Assembly: GCF_023078275.1 (NCBI RefSeq)
Contig: NC_062975.1
Span: 22,722,641 to 22,786,640 of the forward strand
Length of the DNA stretch: 64,000 bases
From: Leguminivora glycinivorella
Lineage: Eukaryota; Arthropoda; Insecta; Lepidoptera; Tortricidae
Direction: 5' to 3'
Shown: in pieces, positions 1 through 10,300 of the stretch
Position numbering within the stretch: the stretch's first letter is position 1
Layout of the letters: every line of letters starts with the position of its first letter
The notes under the pieces: generated by a model
What the model was told of the DNA's origin: nothing
The model's database searches: none
What the model saw: the letters and a program-made list of their open reading frames with translations, nothing else
Program-made: the position numbers and the translations under genes

Positions 1-249
1 AGATTCTTCGTTCAACCAAATTCTCTGAGCCCTATTAACAGCCAACTTAGCAGCCCTCGAATTGCTACTACAACGCAACTGGATGTAATTAGGCACAACG
101 TTCAAACGCTTGCACTGTTGATTAAACCACACATTCTGGACAGCTGCACGATGTTGTTTGGTTAGTTTGACATAAAGTCGTGCCTGTTCGGCCACGCTAG
201 CCGTTTTCAAATAATCGATGGAATCAGGCGTTACTTTGCGGAAATCCAT
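1..249 (-). CDS. Penelope-like element ORF, N-terminal part (runs off left edge)
   Basis: The - strand from the ATG at 249 to the window edge is open for 83 codons and begins MDFRKVTPDSIDYLKTASVA. It starts only 7 bp beyond the end of the 3' terminal region of the neighbouring Penelope-like copy (256). This is where the ORF of a downstream tandem copy is expected, because Penelope-like elements often sit as a 5'-truncated copy joined to a longer copy through a shared pseudo-LTR. The peptide is basic, with no RT motif yet; the RT and GIY-YIG domains should follow outside the window. The homology is inferred from position and from the adjoining copies. The intact frame suggests a young insertion. 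Confidence 0.75.
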   Translation of the reverse strand, partial: MDFRKVTPDSIDYLKTASVAEQARLYVKLTKQHRAAVQNVWFNQQCKRLNVVPNYIQLRCSSNSRAAKLAVNRAQRIWLNEES

Positions 250-431
250 GTTAATCGTAAACTAGAACTTTCCTTTGCTAATCCGCGAATAGATAACGTG
301 CAAGTCAATCAGTGCTAACCTGTTATAATTACTTGCGTATTTTTTACATGCAATTAATTTTCCCACCCTCCCACCGCAAAAATAAAAATAAATACGCAAA
401 TAAATATAACAACCCACCACCAAATATACAA

Positions 432-476
432 AACTCGACACGTGTTTCGCCTCTCTACGAGGCATCCTCAGGAGCT
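432..476 (-). ncRNA. Hammerhead-ribozyme-like core in PLE 3' region
   Basis: On the - strand the order is: short stem I strand (AGCTC), CTGAGGA, one extra T, stem II GCCTC/GAGGC closed by a GTAGA loop, GAAA, a 2-bp stem III with ACGT loop, GTC as cleavage triplet, then GAG closing stem I. This follows the minimal type I hammerhead layout described for Penelope-like elements. The extra base after CTGANGA departs from the strict consensus, so activity is unproven. Predicted cleavage is between 437 and 436, about 187 nt upstream of the ATG of the next copy at 249. Confidence 0.6.
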
Positions 477-624
477 GATGTTGACGGTCCGAAGTCCCGC
501 AACTGACTGATCGTCCCCAGAATGGTCGGCCATATTTATACTTTGTCCACCCCCCTACCAAGCAAGTTAGATGGAAAAATTCGTAATAACGGCGATGACG
601 CAACATTCAGCTGCTCATTAAGGA

Positions 625-2366
625 TTAACCCCTATTGTTGTACCTAATTATCTCCAACTGTTCTAGAACTCCCAAACGCAGCCCTTTCTCACATACATGT
701 AAAACATCAAAAGAATGATTCTCTGATACAGTATGGTCACTCTCTATCAAATGCTTTGCAAAATTGGATCTCTCTGGATGGTTGTGCCTGTATGATGCCA
801 TATGCTCCTTATACCTAGTAGTGAAATTGCGGCCCGTTTGGCCCACGTACACTTTGTTACAAACATCACAGCTCAACTTATAAACCCCAGATTTTTCCCT
901 TTCTCGATCCTATCTTTGCCGTTACAAAGCTTGGAGTGCAAAGTGTTATTTGTCCTAAAGGCCACAGGAATGCCGTTTGACTTCAAAATCTTATAAATGT
1001 CCTCTGACACTTTGCCAACATAAGTAATGCTCGCTTGACACCTCTTAACCGGTTCAGAAGGACGTGCCGCATACAACATATTGTTAACCATAACCATTCG
1101 CTTCTTTCTGATGATGCCATCAACGATTGATTTATCATAACCGTTCGAAACTGCCAAGTGGTAAATATTGTCCAATTCGGCTCGATAGTGTTCTTCAGAA
1201 AGAGGCACAGACAACATCCTATGCACATAACAGTGAAAAGCGGCCAACCTATGCTGCCAAGGGTGTGTAGAAGAAGCTGGTATAACTGTATCAGTATGTG
1301 TAGGCTTGCGGTAAATTTGAAATTGATGGCTATTATTAACTCTAGTAATGGTCAAATCTAGAAAATTCAATGACTTGTCTTGCTCTAGTTCCTTCTTAAA
1401 CTTGATCTTTGGATGTTTACTATTAAGCCCAGTAACAAATTCATCCAGCAGGTCCATACTCCCCGTCCAACAAATAATCAAATCATCTACGTATCTGAAG
1501 TAATACAATATATTATCATTCCCTGCAATATGCTGGTTCTCAAAGTGGTCCATAAAGATATCCGCCATTAAAGGACTCAGTGGAGAACCCATGGCTAAAC
1601 CATCACTTTGCAAATAATACTGTCCCCCGAATCTAAAATAATTATGTTTCATACATATAGCAGTTAGATCTATCAACTCATCTACCTCCCCTGGATGTAA
1701 ACGTTGCTTTTCAAAAAGGTCCCTTAGAATATCCAAAGTCTCCCCATACGGCACATTCGTAAACAAACTATCTACATCCAACGAAAGCAAGACAGCATTA
1801 TCTGGAATAATAATATCTTTGATCTTTTCTATTAACTGCAAACTATTCCTCAAACAAAACTTCGGCCGGAACTGAGACTTTTCTCTAATAATGTGATTCA
1901 ACCTCTTAGCTAGATTATAAGTTGGTGCACCCAAATATGAGACCACTGGACGAACTGGAATGTTATCCTTATGAATCTTAGGTAGCCCATAAAGAATAGG
2001 AGCTCGTGGATTCATTGGCACAACCATGCTCTTCTGATGTTCAGTTTCAAAAACAAACATAGAGTTTTTAATTGCCTGTCTCAGATCTTTCTGGAATCCT
2101 GGAGTTGGGTCTCTCTGCAAACTCGAAAAGCCATCACCTTGAATCAGATCAAGAACTTTCTGATTATAACTTCCTTTCTCCATAATAACAATGCAATTTC
2201 CTTTGTCTGCTTTCGAAACTACCAAATCATTTTCTCGCACTTTCTGTTGAATAGTTCTCAGTGCCAAAGCATCAGAACTAAATCCACCACCCTGTGCCGG
2301 AACAGTACTCTTAATAACATTGGCCACCATGGTCTTGGTATCTAAATCACCACGGCCCCGCACTAT
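625..2366 (-). pseudogene. Penelope-like RT/GIY-YIG ORF, frameshifted and 5'-truncated
   Basis: Read on the - strand, this frame encodes Penelope-type reverse transcriptase (LSLDVDSLFTNVP, GLAMGSPLSPLMADI, YFRYVDDLII). It breaks near 892-896, where the run encoding lysine has five A instead of the six in the + copy (3975-3980). The frame then stops shortly after, at 873. The GIY-YIG endonuclease part continues in another frame from 876 to 625 (CDVCNKVYVGQTGR). It is therefore a pseudogene unless frameshifting rescues it. The rest is nearly identical to the intact + copy, so the break is recent. Its 5' end is cut by the inverted junction. Confidence 0.88.
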
Positions 2367-2372
2367 CCTCGT

Positions 2373-4247
2373 GTGAAAAATTTAACTGATGTGGAGTTTT
2401 CGGAGAATGAAGTAGAGCTTTTAGGAAAAGGGTTGAAATATAATTTCCAGCCAAAAATAACTCAGGGGACGTTAGAGAATTTGGCTGTGGATTCAGAGGT
2501 AGCGATAGTGCGGGGCCGTGGTGATTTAGATACCAAGACCATGGTGGCCAATGTTATTAAGAGTACTGTTCCGGCACAGGGTGGTGGATTTAGTTCTGAT
2601 GCTTTGGCACTGAGAACTATTCAACAGAAAGTGCGAGAAAATGATTTGGTAGTTTCGAAAGCAGACAAAGGAAATTGCATTGTTATTATGGAGAAAGGAA
2701 GTTATAATCAGAAAGTTCTTGATCTGATTCAAGGTGATGGCTTTTCGAGTTTGCAGAGAGACCCAACTTCAGGATTCCAGAAAGATCTGAGACAGGCAAT
2801 TAAAAACTCTATGTTTGTTTTTGAAACTGAACATCAGAAGAGCATGGTTGTGCCAATGAATCCACGAGCTCCTATTCTTTATGGGCTACCTAAGATTCAT
2901 AAGGATAACATTCCAGTTCGTCCAGTGGTCTCATATTTGGGTGCACCAACTTATAATCTAGCTAAGAGGTTGAATCACATTATTAGAGAAAAGTCTCAGT
3001 TCCGGCCGAAGTTTTGTTTGAGGAATAGTTTGCAGTTAATAGAAAAGATCAAAGATATTATTATTCCAGATAATGCTGTCTTGCTTTCGTTGGATGTAGA
3101 TAGTTTGTTTACGAATGTGCCGTATGGGGAGACTTTGGATATTCTAAGGGACCTTTTTGAAAAGCAACGTTTACATCCAGGGGAGGTAGATGAGTTGATA
3201 GATCTAACTGCTATATGTATGAAACATAATTATTTTAGATTCGGGGGACAGTATTATTTGCAAAGTGATGGTTTAGCCATGGGTTCTCCACTGAGTCCTT
3301 TAATGGCGGATATCTTTATGGACCACTTTGAGAACCAGCATATTGCAGGGAATGATAATATATTGTATTACTTCAGATACGTAGATGATTTGATTATTTG
3401 TTGGACGGGGAGTATGGACCTGCTGGATGAATTTGTTACTGGGCTTAATAGTAAACATCCAAAGATCAAGTTTAAGAAGGAACTAGAGCAAGACAAGTCA
3501 TTGAATTTTCTAGATTTGACCATTACTAGAGTTAATAATAGCCATCAATTTCAAATTTACCGCAAGCCTACACATACTGATACAGTTATACCAGCTTCTT
3601 CTACACACCCTTGGCAGCATAGGTTGGCCGCTTTTCACTGTTATGTGCATAGGATGTTGTCTGTGCCTCTTTCTGAAGAACACTATCGAGCCGAATTGGA
3701 CAATATTTACCACTTGGCAGTTTCGAACGGTTATGATAAATCAATCGTTGATGGCATCATCAGAAAGAAGCGAATGGTTATGGTTAACAATATGTTGTAT
3801 GCGGCACGTCCTTCTGAACCGGTTAAGAGGTGTCAAGCGAGCATTACTTATGTTGGCAAAGTGTCAGAGGACATTTATAAGATTTTGAAGTCAAACGGCA
3901 TTCCTGTGGCCTTTAGGACAAATAACACTTTGCACTCCAAGCTTTGTAACGGCAAAGATAGGATCGAGAAAGGGAAAAAATCTGGGGTTTATAAGTTGAG
4001 CTGTGATGTTTGTAACAAAGTGTACGTGGGCCAAACGGGCCGCAATTTCACTACTAGGTATAAGGAGCATATGGCATCATACAGGCACAACCATCCAGAG
4101 AGATCCAATTTTGCAAAGCATTTGATAGAGAGTGACCATACTGTATCAGAGAATCATTCTTTTGATGTTTTACATGTATGTGAGAAAGGGCTGCGTTTGG
4201 GAGTTCTAGAACAGTTGGAGATAATTAGGTACAACAATAGGGGTTAA
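2373..4247 (+). CDS. Penelope-like reverse transcriptase + GIY-YIG endonuclease (5'-truncated, otherwise intact)
   Basis: About 624 codons are open without interruption. From N to C: a linker region; RT palm motifs LSLDVDSLFTNVP (around residue 236) and GLAMGSPLSPLMADI (around 305); the catalytic YVDD at residues 336-339; a thumb-like region; then a GIY-YIG endonuclease from about residue 535 (GVYKLSC...VYVGQTGR...ESDHT). The CDVC pair just after the GVY motif resembles the Cys-bearing linker of this class. The nominal start is a GTG, and the frame is open upstream into the junction, so the true start is missing. The complete N-terminus should resemble the 83 residues at 1-249. Function: target-primed reverse transcription with its own nickase. 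This copy is probably not autonomous because it is truncated. Confidence 0.93.
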   Translation: MKNLTDVEFSENEVELLGKGLKYNFQPKITQGTLENLAVDSEVAIVRGRGDLDTKTMVANVIKSTVPAQGGGFSSDALALRTIQQKVRENDLVVSKADKGNCIVIMEKGSYNQKVLDLIQGDGFSSLQRDPTSGFQKDLRQAIKNSMFVFETEHQKSMVVPMNPRAPILYGLPKIHKDNIPVRPVVSYLGAPTYNLAKRLNHIIREKSQFRPKFCLRNSLQLIEKIKDIIIPDNAVLLSLDVDSLFTNVPYGETLDILRDLFEKQRLHPGEVDELIDLTAICMKHNYFRFGGQYYLQSDGLAMGSPLSPLMADIFMDHFENQHIAGNDNILYYFRYVDDLIICWTGSMDLLDEFVTGLNSKHPKIKFKKELEQDKSLNFLDLTITRVNNSHQFQIYRKPTHTDTVIPASSTHPWQHRLAAFHCYVHRMLSVPLSEEHYRAELDNIYHLAVSNGYDKSIVDGIIRKKRMVMVNNMLYAARPSEPVKRCQASITYVGKVSEDIYKILKSNGIPVAFRTNNTLHSKLCNGKDRIEKGKKSGVYKLSCDVCNKVYVGQTGRNFTTRYKEHMASYRHNHPERSNFAKHLIESDHTVSENHSFDVLHVCEKGLRLGVLEQLEIIRYNNRG

Positions 4248-4395
4248 TCCTTAATGAGCAGCTGAATGTTGCGTCATCGCCGTTATTACGAATTTTTCCA
4301 TCTAACTTGCTTGGTAGGGGGGTGGACAAAGTATAAATATGGCCGACCATTCTGGGGACGATCAGTCAGTTGCGGGACTTCGGACCGTCAACATC

Positions 4396-4440
4396 AGCTC
4401 CTGAGGATGCCTCGTAGAGAGGCGAAACACGTGTCGAGTT
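4396..4440 (+). ncRNA. Hammerhead-ribozyme-like core in PLE 3' region
   Basis: This is an exact mirror of the core at 432-476. Stem I strand AGCTC is at 4396-4400 and CTGAGGA at 4401-4407. An unpaired T follows, then GCCTC and GAGGC with loop GTAGA. GAAA starts at 4424, then a tiny stem III (AC/GT around ACGT) and cleavage triplet GTC ending at 4435; GAG starts at 4436. Hammerheads of this minimal form are established in Penelope-like retroelements. The extra T and the very short stem III make activity uncertain. Confidence 0.6.
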
Positions 4441-4616
4441 TTGTATATTTGGTGGTGGGTTGTTATATTTATTTGCGTATTTATTTTTATTTTTGCGGTG
4501 GGAGGGTGGGAAAATTAATTGCATGTAAAAAATACGCAAGTAATTATAACAGGTTAGCACTGATTGACTTGCACGTTATCTATTCGCGGATTAGCAAAGG
4601 AAAGTTCTAGTTTACG

Positions 4617-5205
4617 GTTTATATACTTATTGATCATAACGATTGCGAGGAATATAATTTATCGTTATATTATTGTTAATAGAACAGACATCACATGTGA
4701 CAGTCCAGTTAGGTGCGACGACGAGCGTAGCGAGGAGGAGCGTGTTAGGTTGACCGTGAGCGAACCAGAAACGAATTTTTAATGTAAATTGTATATGTCA
4801 CTGTAAAAGCTTCAAGCGCGCTTCTATAAATGGGACAAGTTTATCATAGAACTTCCCCAAAACTTTTTAAATAATTTTATGATGAATGATTTTCTTAATC
4901 ACAAAATTATGAATGTTATTAAATATTTGTATAGAATTTATGATTAAAATTTTTCGACTAAATGATTATTATGAACAGTGATAGTAGTACTATTGATAAT
5001 AATGAAACAAAATTATGATAAGTAAAATTATGAGAAATGATCATTCGGAGCATAAATCGGTATAAACAATACTTTTATAACAAATAATTTTATATGAGCC
5101 AATATGGACCCGGTTCTTGAGCTTGAATCGTCTGGTATGTAATGCTGATTTTGGACCAGTCTGAAATCCAAGCGGAATAGTTATTCGCGGTCGCGCACTT
5201 CACTG
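4617..5205. other. AT-rich flank between PLE and LINE, nothing recognised
   Basis: No gene seen. There is a GC-richer stretch at 4709-4765 and a TATAAA at 4825 with no convincing initiator after it. Otherwise AT-rich spacer. Confidence 0.5.
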
Positions 5206-6682
5206 TTGTATGGTATTAGTATTATTAGGAGTGCCACAAGGCTCAATTTTAGGTCCATTCCTGTTTTTGGTTTATATAAATGATTTGCCATGTATAGTGA
5301 AAAACTTTTGTGAAATAGTACTTTTTGCTGATGATACATCACTGCTTTTTAATGTTGACCGAAAATCTACGGATTACAATGTAATTAATAGCACGTTAGC
5401 TGATGTACTGCAGTGGTTTACTGTCAACAATTTACTTCTTAATTCTAAGAAAACCAAATGTATTCGATTTTCTCTGCCGAATGTTAAACCAATCGATACA
5501 AAAATACTTTTGAATGATGAATGCTTAGAGATGGTAGATACAACACTGTTTCTTGGTTTAACATTGGACAAAAATCTACAATGGAGTCCTCATATAAAGA
5601 AACTAGCAAGCAAATTAAGTTCAGCCGCATACGCCGTTAGGAGAATCAGGCAACTGACTAATGTTGAGACAGCTCGCCTAGTGTATCATAGTTATTTTCA
5701 CAGTGTAATGTCATACGGTATTCTGGTTTGGGGCAAAGCAGCTGACATACAGACTATCTTTGTATTACAAAAGAGAGCCATTCGTTCTATTTACAACTTA
5801 GAAACACGTGAATCAGTAAGAGAACTCTTCAAAGAAATTAATATCTTAACTGTAGCTTCCCAATACATTTATGATAGTATAATTTATGTTGTTAAGAATT
5901 TAGACTGTTTCACTAAGAATTCTGATATCCATAATTATAACACTAGAAACAAAAATAAGCTTGCCATAAAGAAGTTTCGTGTCCGTAAAGTACAGAAGTC
6001 ATTTGTTGGGCAATGCATTCATTTTTATAATAAGTTACCTGACACTGCTTTGAGATTACCCCTCCCAGCTCTTAAGAACTACTTAAAAAAATCATTGATG
6101 TTAAAGGCTTATTACAGAGTCGAGGACTATTTGACAGACAAACATGCATGGCCCGAACCAGAAACTACAAAAAACGAATAGCAATTAAAATAATTGTATT
6201 ATGTATAGAGGACACAGTTCAGATAAGAAAGCACATCAAATATTTTATATTTTATGTTGTGTAGGTAAATTACATATTTAATGATATTGAGATTCATATT
6301 ATCTTTTTCTTCTATGACAATTTGATATGTTTTCTCTGAAGAAGAACGACGTATTATTAAGCATTAATATAATTTATTGAAATTGATTTCCATAGAGTAC
6401 CTAGTCTGTTCATATTCTTTGATGAATACTTTTGCATGTTAAATTGTATGTTGTTATTTAATGCATGTTAATTATAAGATGTAATGTTTTGAAAAGAAGT
6501 TGCCCGCCGAGTTTCTTGCCGGTCCCATAGTGGATACCCCCCTCCCAACTGAGGGGGGACTGAAATCTTCTCGAGGCTGAGGCGTAGGGTTAGAGCCGGC
6601 GTAGCTTTATTTGACGTTCATATGCGCATTGTAATATGCCTACTTGAAAAATAAATATTTCATTTTCATTTTCATTTTCATA
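5206..6682 (+). mobile_element. 5'-truncated non-LTR retrotransposon (LINE family A)
   Basis: The element contains the C-terminal part of ORF2, then a 3' UTR with a conserved block near 6500-6640 and a short tail of CATTTT repeats at 6656-6682. The same 3' UTR appears in reverse at 30370-30560, which fixes the 3' end. The element is cut inside the RT domain at about 5206. Confidence 0.85.
5210..6181 (+). pseudogene. LINE ORF2 C-terminal fragment (reverse transcriptase)
   Basis: Open for 323 codons. It begins in RT block GVPQGSILGPFLF, followed by the catalytic FADD (residues 39-42), a thumb-like region, and a C-terminal end with FYNKLPDTALRLPLP...LKNYLKKSLM typical of Jockey/CR1-type ORF2. 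The endonuclease and the N-terminal RT blocks are missing because of 5' truncation. The remaining frame is intact, so the insertion is fairly recent. The apparent ATG is incidental. Clade placement is by motif style only. Confidence 0.85.
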
Positions 6683-6720
6683 TGTGTTCACATTTTTTTT
6701 TTCACAAATAACAACGATTA

Positions 6721-6838
6721 GGGCCATTTGCACCAACGAAAATGGAGGGTTAACCCGAGGGTTAACCCGCCATTTTATATGGAATTTGACAGATGACAGC
6801 CCACTAACCCTGAGTTAAGTGGTTGGTGCAAGTGGGTC
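6721..6838. mobile_element. 118-bp MITE with TTA target duplication
   Basis: Terminal inverted repeats begin GGGCCATTTGCACCAAC, and the element is flanked by TTA on both sides (6718-6720 and 6839-6841). A second copy of the same length is at 56455-56572, also flanked by TTA. A 3-bp TWA duplication points to the PIF/Harbinger superfamily. Confidence 0.85.
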
Positions 6839-7310
6839 TTAATGAAACAAGTCTGACAACTCTGACTGACTTTTAGTGACAAGTAAAATGTAAAATCATT
6901 GCCATATAAAGTTTTTAAATGGCTGTCAAAATACTGACTGGTGCAGCCCTCATTTTGTCGGCTTTTCCATGTTAAACTGTATGGTGTCAAATTAGTTCCA
7001 ACAGCTGCCGCTAGTATTAATGTTGGACATTGGTTGGATTGGACATGCCAATAAAATGACGTTTATTTATGACAATCAGCGCCACTCTATCATGCAACGT
7101 GGCCAATATAATACGTATAGGAAAACGTTGTATGATTTTTAAACATACAAACTTTTTCTTTTTAACCTCAAATATAACTGGCCACATACAACGTCAACGC
7201 CACTTTTAGAGCAAAACTGTCAAATTAATACTTATTGACGCACTATCAACAATTGTTAGATTTGTGAAATAAATAAGGGTTTTCTTATATTTTCAGGCGA
7301 AGGGATCAAA

Positions 7311-10300
7311 ATGAGCTACCTTGAGAAGGTGGACCGGTATCTGGACTCCCTAAAGGTTGGAAAAAGTGAGTACAAATTCTTTAGTTCATCAAACTACACA
7401 CGGGACATAATAAAGAGGTACTTTATTTACTAGATTTCATTTCATTTCATTTATTTATTTGCCATAAATTGTATGTTTACGATGGTACATGTACATGTTT
7501 AATGAGTTTCAATACAATGTAGCATTATTTAAACAATGTTTACAAAAGTAACACTAGCATGCAATACATTTTATTTTATTTTACATGCTGAAAGTACTCT
7601 ACACAGCTCGATAAGATATTTTTTTAGACGATTGAAGAATGTAGTGGGTGCAAGAAACTTTATTTATATCGGTAAGGCATTGTAAACCCCTGTCGCTACC
7701 TGCCTGTGGCATCTCATGAACAATGCTGATTTGCTCACAGGAGCCTGGACGTCATGGGCAAATATCTTGTTGAGCCTTTCGCTATTAAAGTTTGTGTTCG
7801 GCGGATATGTACTAGGAGATTATCGAAGGGTTAACGATCAAACCCGATACCTTCTATACTATTCTAAAAAGGCTCTTGAGACATTTCCTAGCTATATTGG
7901 CACGCAGATACTCTTTACGACGATGCCGCCAGCTCTTAGTTTAACAGAGTTATGTCAACCAGACGTTTTGCGGTTCCAGGCAAGACTCAAAAAAAGCGTC
8001 CGTCGTTTAGAATATTTTACTGCTCTGTATGTACTCGTATAAAATAATTATCCTCTTATTTAGGTACCAATGTCGACGGCTTTAGGAGTAAGAACAATTC
8101 CGACTCATATCACAGAATATGTGATATTACAAGGCTCACTGCTTTGATGTTCAAAAAATGCCGCCTTTCACAATTCTTACCTATATTAACAAACGTACCA
8201 AATGCGAGCAGCCGACATTGAGTTCTATTGCATCGCAGGAAGGTCGTCACCAATGATTGGGCCGTGAATGCGCGGCCGCCGGCAAGTACAGTATCAGTAT
8301 CAGCTGCAAAATTCCATGGAGAAATTATGAATGAATTCATTGATAAATTCGCCATCCACTTTTGCGGCTGATAGTACTTGTAGCTCGGCGAAAGAAGGGC
8401 GGACTGAGTATATTGATCTTATTGTCTTGTTTACATAAATTATGGGCGTTCCTTGGTCGGCCCTTGGACATCTGAACGGCTACACACACCAAATTGTAGT
8501 TTAGTTAAATTAACCTCGGTTAACTCACACGTCGTCTTAAGGCACTGGTCCCACCGTGAGCTAGTAAGCTATGAGCTATCGGCTATAAAAACGAACAAAA
8601 GATAAGCACTCCCGTGCAAATAAAAGAGACACGGCGATATTGATAGCTCACCGCTGGACTATAAACATAAACATCGCCGTGACTATAAACATCGCCGTGT
8701 CTCTTTTATTTATACGGGAGTGCTTATCTTTTGTTCGTGTTTATAGCCGATAGCTCATAGTTTACTAGCTCGCGGTGGGACCAGTGCCTAATACAGTAAG
8801 TACATTAGTATGGAGACTGGCGAAACTAGATCTGAAAGGACAGGACAGCTAGCGCTGTTAATACTGCTGCCTATTGATTTGTATGAAAAAAGAAACCCCA
8901 ACACGAAAAGAAGAAGAGACGGCCGCTATATGACGTCACCGCTATCTTCTTCATTTATTATAATAGGTATATGGAATTCCTGCAGGACTATTCCTTGGCG
9001 GCGTCTATATTTCCCAGCTTATATAACCCTTCTTTCAACTCAAGGGCTCGCTCCATCGTAGGCCACGTCTTTGCCTTGGCTAGTCTGTGTCCATTTGTAA
9101 TCCATTTATAATTTTAAATGTGCTTTACAGAAATAACTGTTCTATTTCAGGTGCCCTAGTGGATTCCTGGTTCATGATGTCCAGCCCCATCCCTATCCTG
9201 TGCGTCGTCATCGCGTATCTGATCTTCGTGCGTGTCGGCCCCGGGCTCATGAAGAATAGGCCCCCGCTCAGGATCACGAAGCTCATCACGTATTACAACG
9301 CGACGCAGGTGCTGCTGTCTGTGATGATGGTTTATAAGGTGAGTAGACTCCTAAGACTTTTCAACTTGAAGTGTTGTCAACTTATTCTAAATTGTATACT
9401 TTTCTATATGATGTAATTTCCTTTGTAATGTGTATACTTTCCGTGGTATCATTCGGTATGGCCCTGACCGAAGATCAGCGTTGGCCTCCCAGGCTAACAC
9501 CATGCTGAGTCAGGACCATCTTCATGGCAATTATGTGTACCTACTTACCTTTTTGTGATGTTATGTGTGTAAATAATTCTCTGTTGTTGATCTGTATTTG
9601 TGTGTGCCTTTTTTTGTATTATTTTGCCATGAATAAAAATATTTCTATTTCTAATTCTATTTCTAAGTCTACATTCCTATTTTGATAGCCAGTTTGTGAA
9701 TATTATACTATACTACATCGTCATTTGCTTGCCCTTATCCCTTATCCGAATTACTTGGGGTCGGCGCAGCATGTCTTTTCATTCCATACATCTCCATCGG
9801 TCGTCATCTCATCAAGCACTTGCATTCGTTTCATTATCATCTCTCAAACAGTCCATCCTTTTCTTTGTCTTTTCTCTCCCGCTTCCTCCTTCCACATTCA
9901 TCCGTAACACTTGTCTAATATTATACTGAATATAGACAATAATGGACAGTGGACACTTCTGTATTTTTTTTTATGTGCTACTTATGCTATCGGTGCAGAA
10001 AAGTGTAAACTGAATACCTGTTCTTTCTTTCCAGGCACTAAATTTAAACATATTCCGAGATGGAGTGCTATATGCGGGGTGCAGATATCCATCGAATACG
10101 CAAAACAAACAGGTATGTTTAAGTAACACGTAGGAAAAGTACAAGTTAACAACTTTTATCGTAAAAGTGGAATTGCTGAAATATTTGGGTAGGCGCAAGT
10201 AACTAGATAGAAATCAAAACGCTAAAGATTACCATCATATCACAGTGATGTATAATGAAATTATATTCAAATTTTAAACAGGTATCTCCATTCATAGAAA

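Larger units (their letters stand above)
256..2367 (-). mobile_element. 5'-truncated Penelope-like retroelement, - strand copy
   Basis: This is the left arm of a very large inverted repeat. The reverse complement of 256-2367 matches 2504-4616 almost base for base. One difference is a 1-bp deletion in an A run; another changes DPTP to DPTS in the protein. The copy holds the RT domain, the GIY-YIG endonuclease and the 3' region with a hammerhead-like core, but lacks its 5' coding part, because it stops at the head-to-head junction at 2367/2368. The outer end at 256 joins directly to the start of another - strand copy. Confidence 0.9.
2368..4616 (+). mobile_element. 5'-truncated Penelope-like retroelement, + strand copy
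   Basis: This is the right arm of the inverted Penelope pair. It is 136 bp longer at the 5' side than the - copy (2368-2503 is single-copy), then mirrors it to 4616. Beyond that the flank differs from the sequence next to 256. The copy holds a long intact ORF, a 369-bp 3' region and a hammerhead-like core. Head-to-head pairs with a truncated partner are typical of this class. No clear target-site duplication can be judged, because the other end of the complex lies outside the window. Confidence 0.9.

Noticed and set aside
262..606. 114-codon ORF inside the Penelope 3' region (mirrored at 4266-4610)
   Set aside because: It overlaps the ribozyme-like core, shows no known domain, and its duplicate is due only to the inverted repeat.
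8110..8355. 81-codon ORF in intron 1 of ELOVL-A, - strand
   Set aside because: No domain, no splice context, and composition like the surrounding repeat-rich intron.
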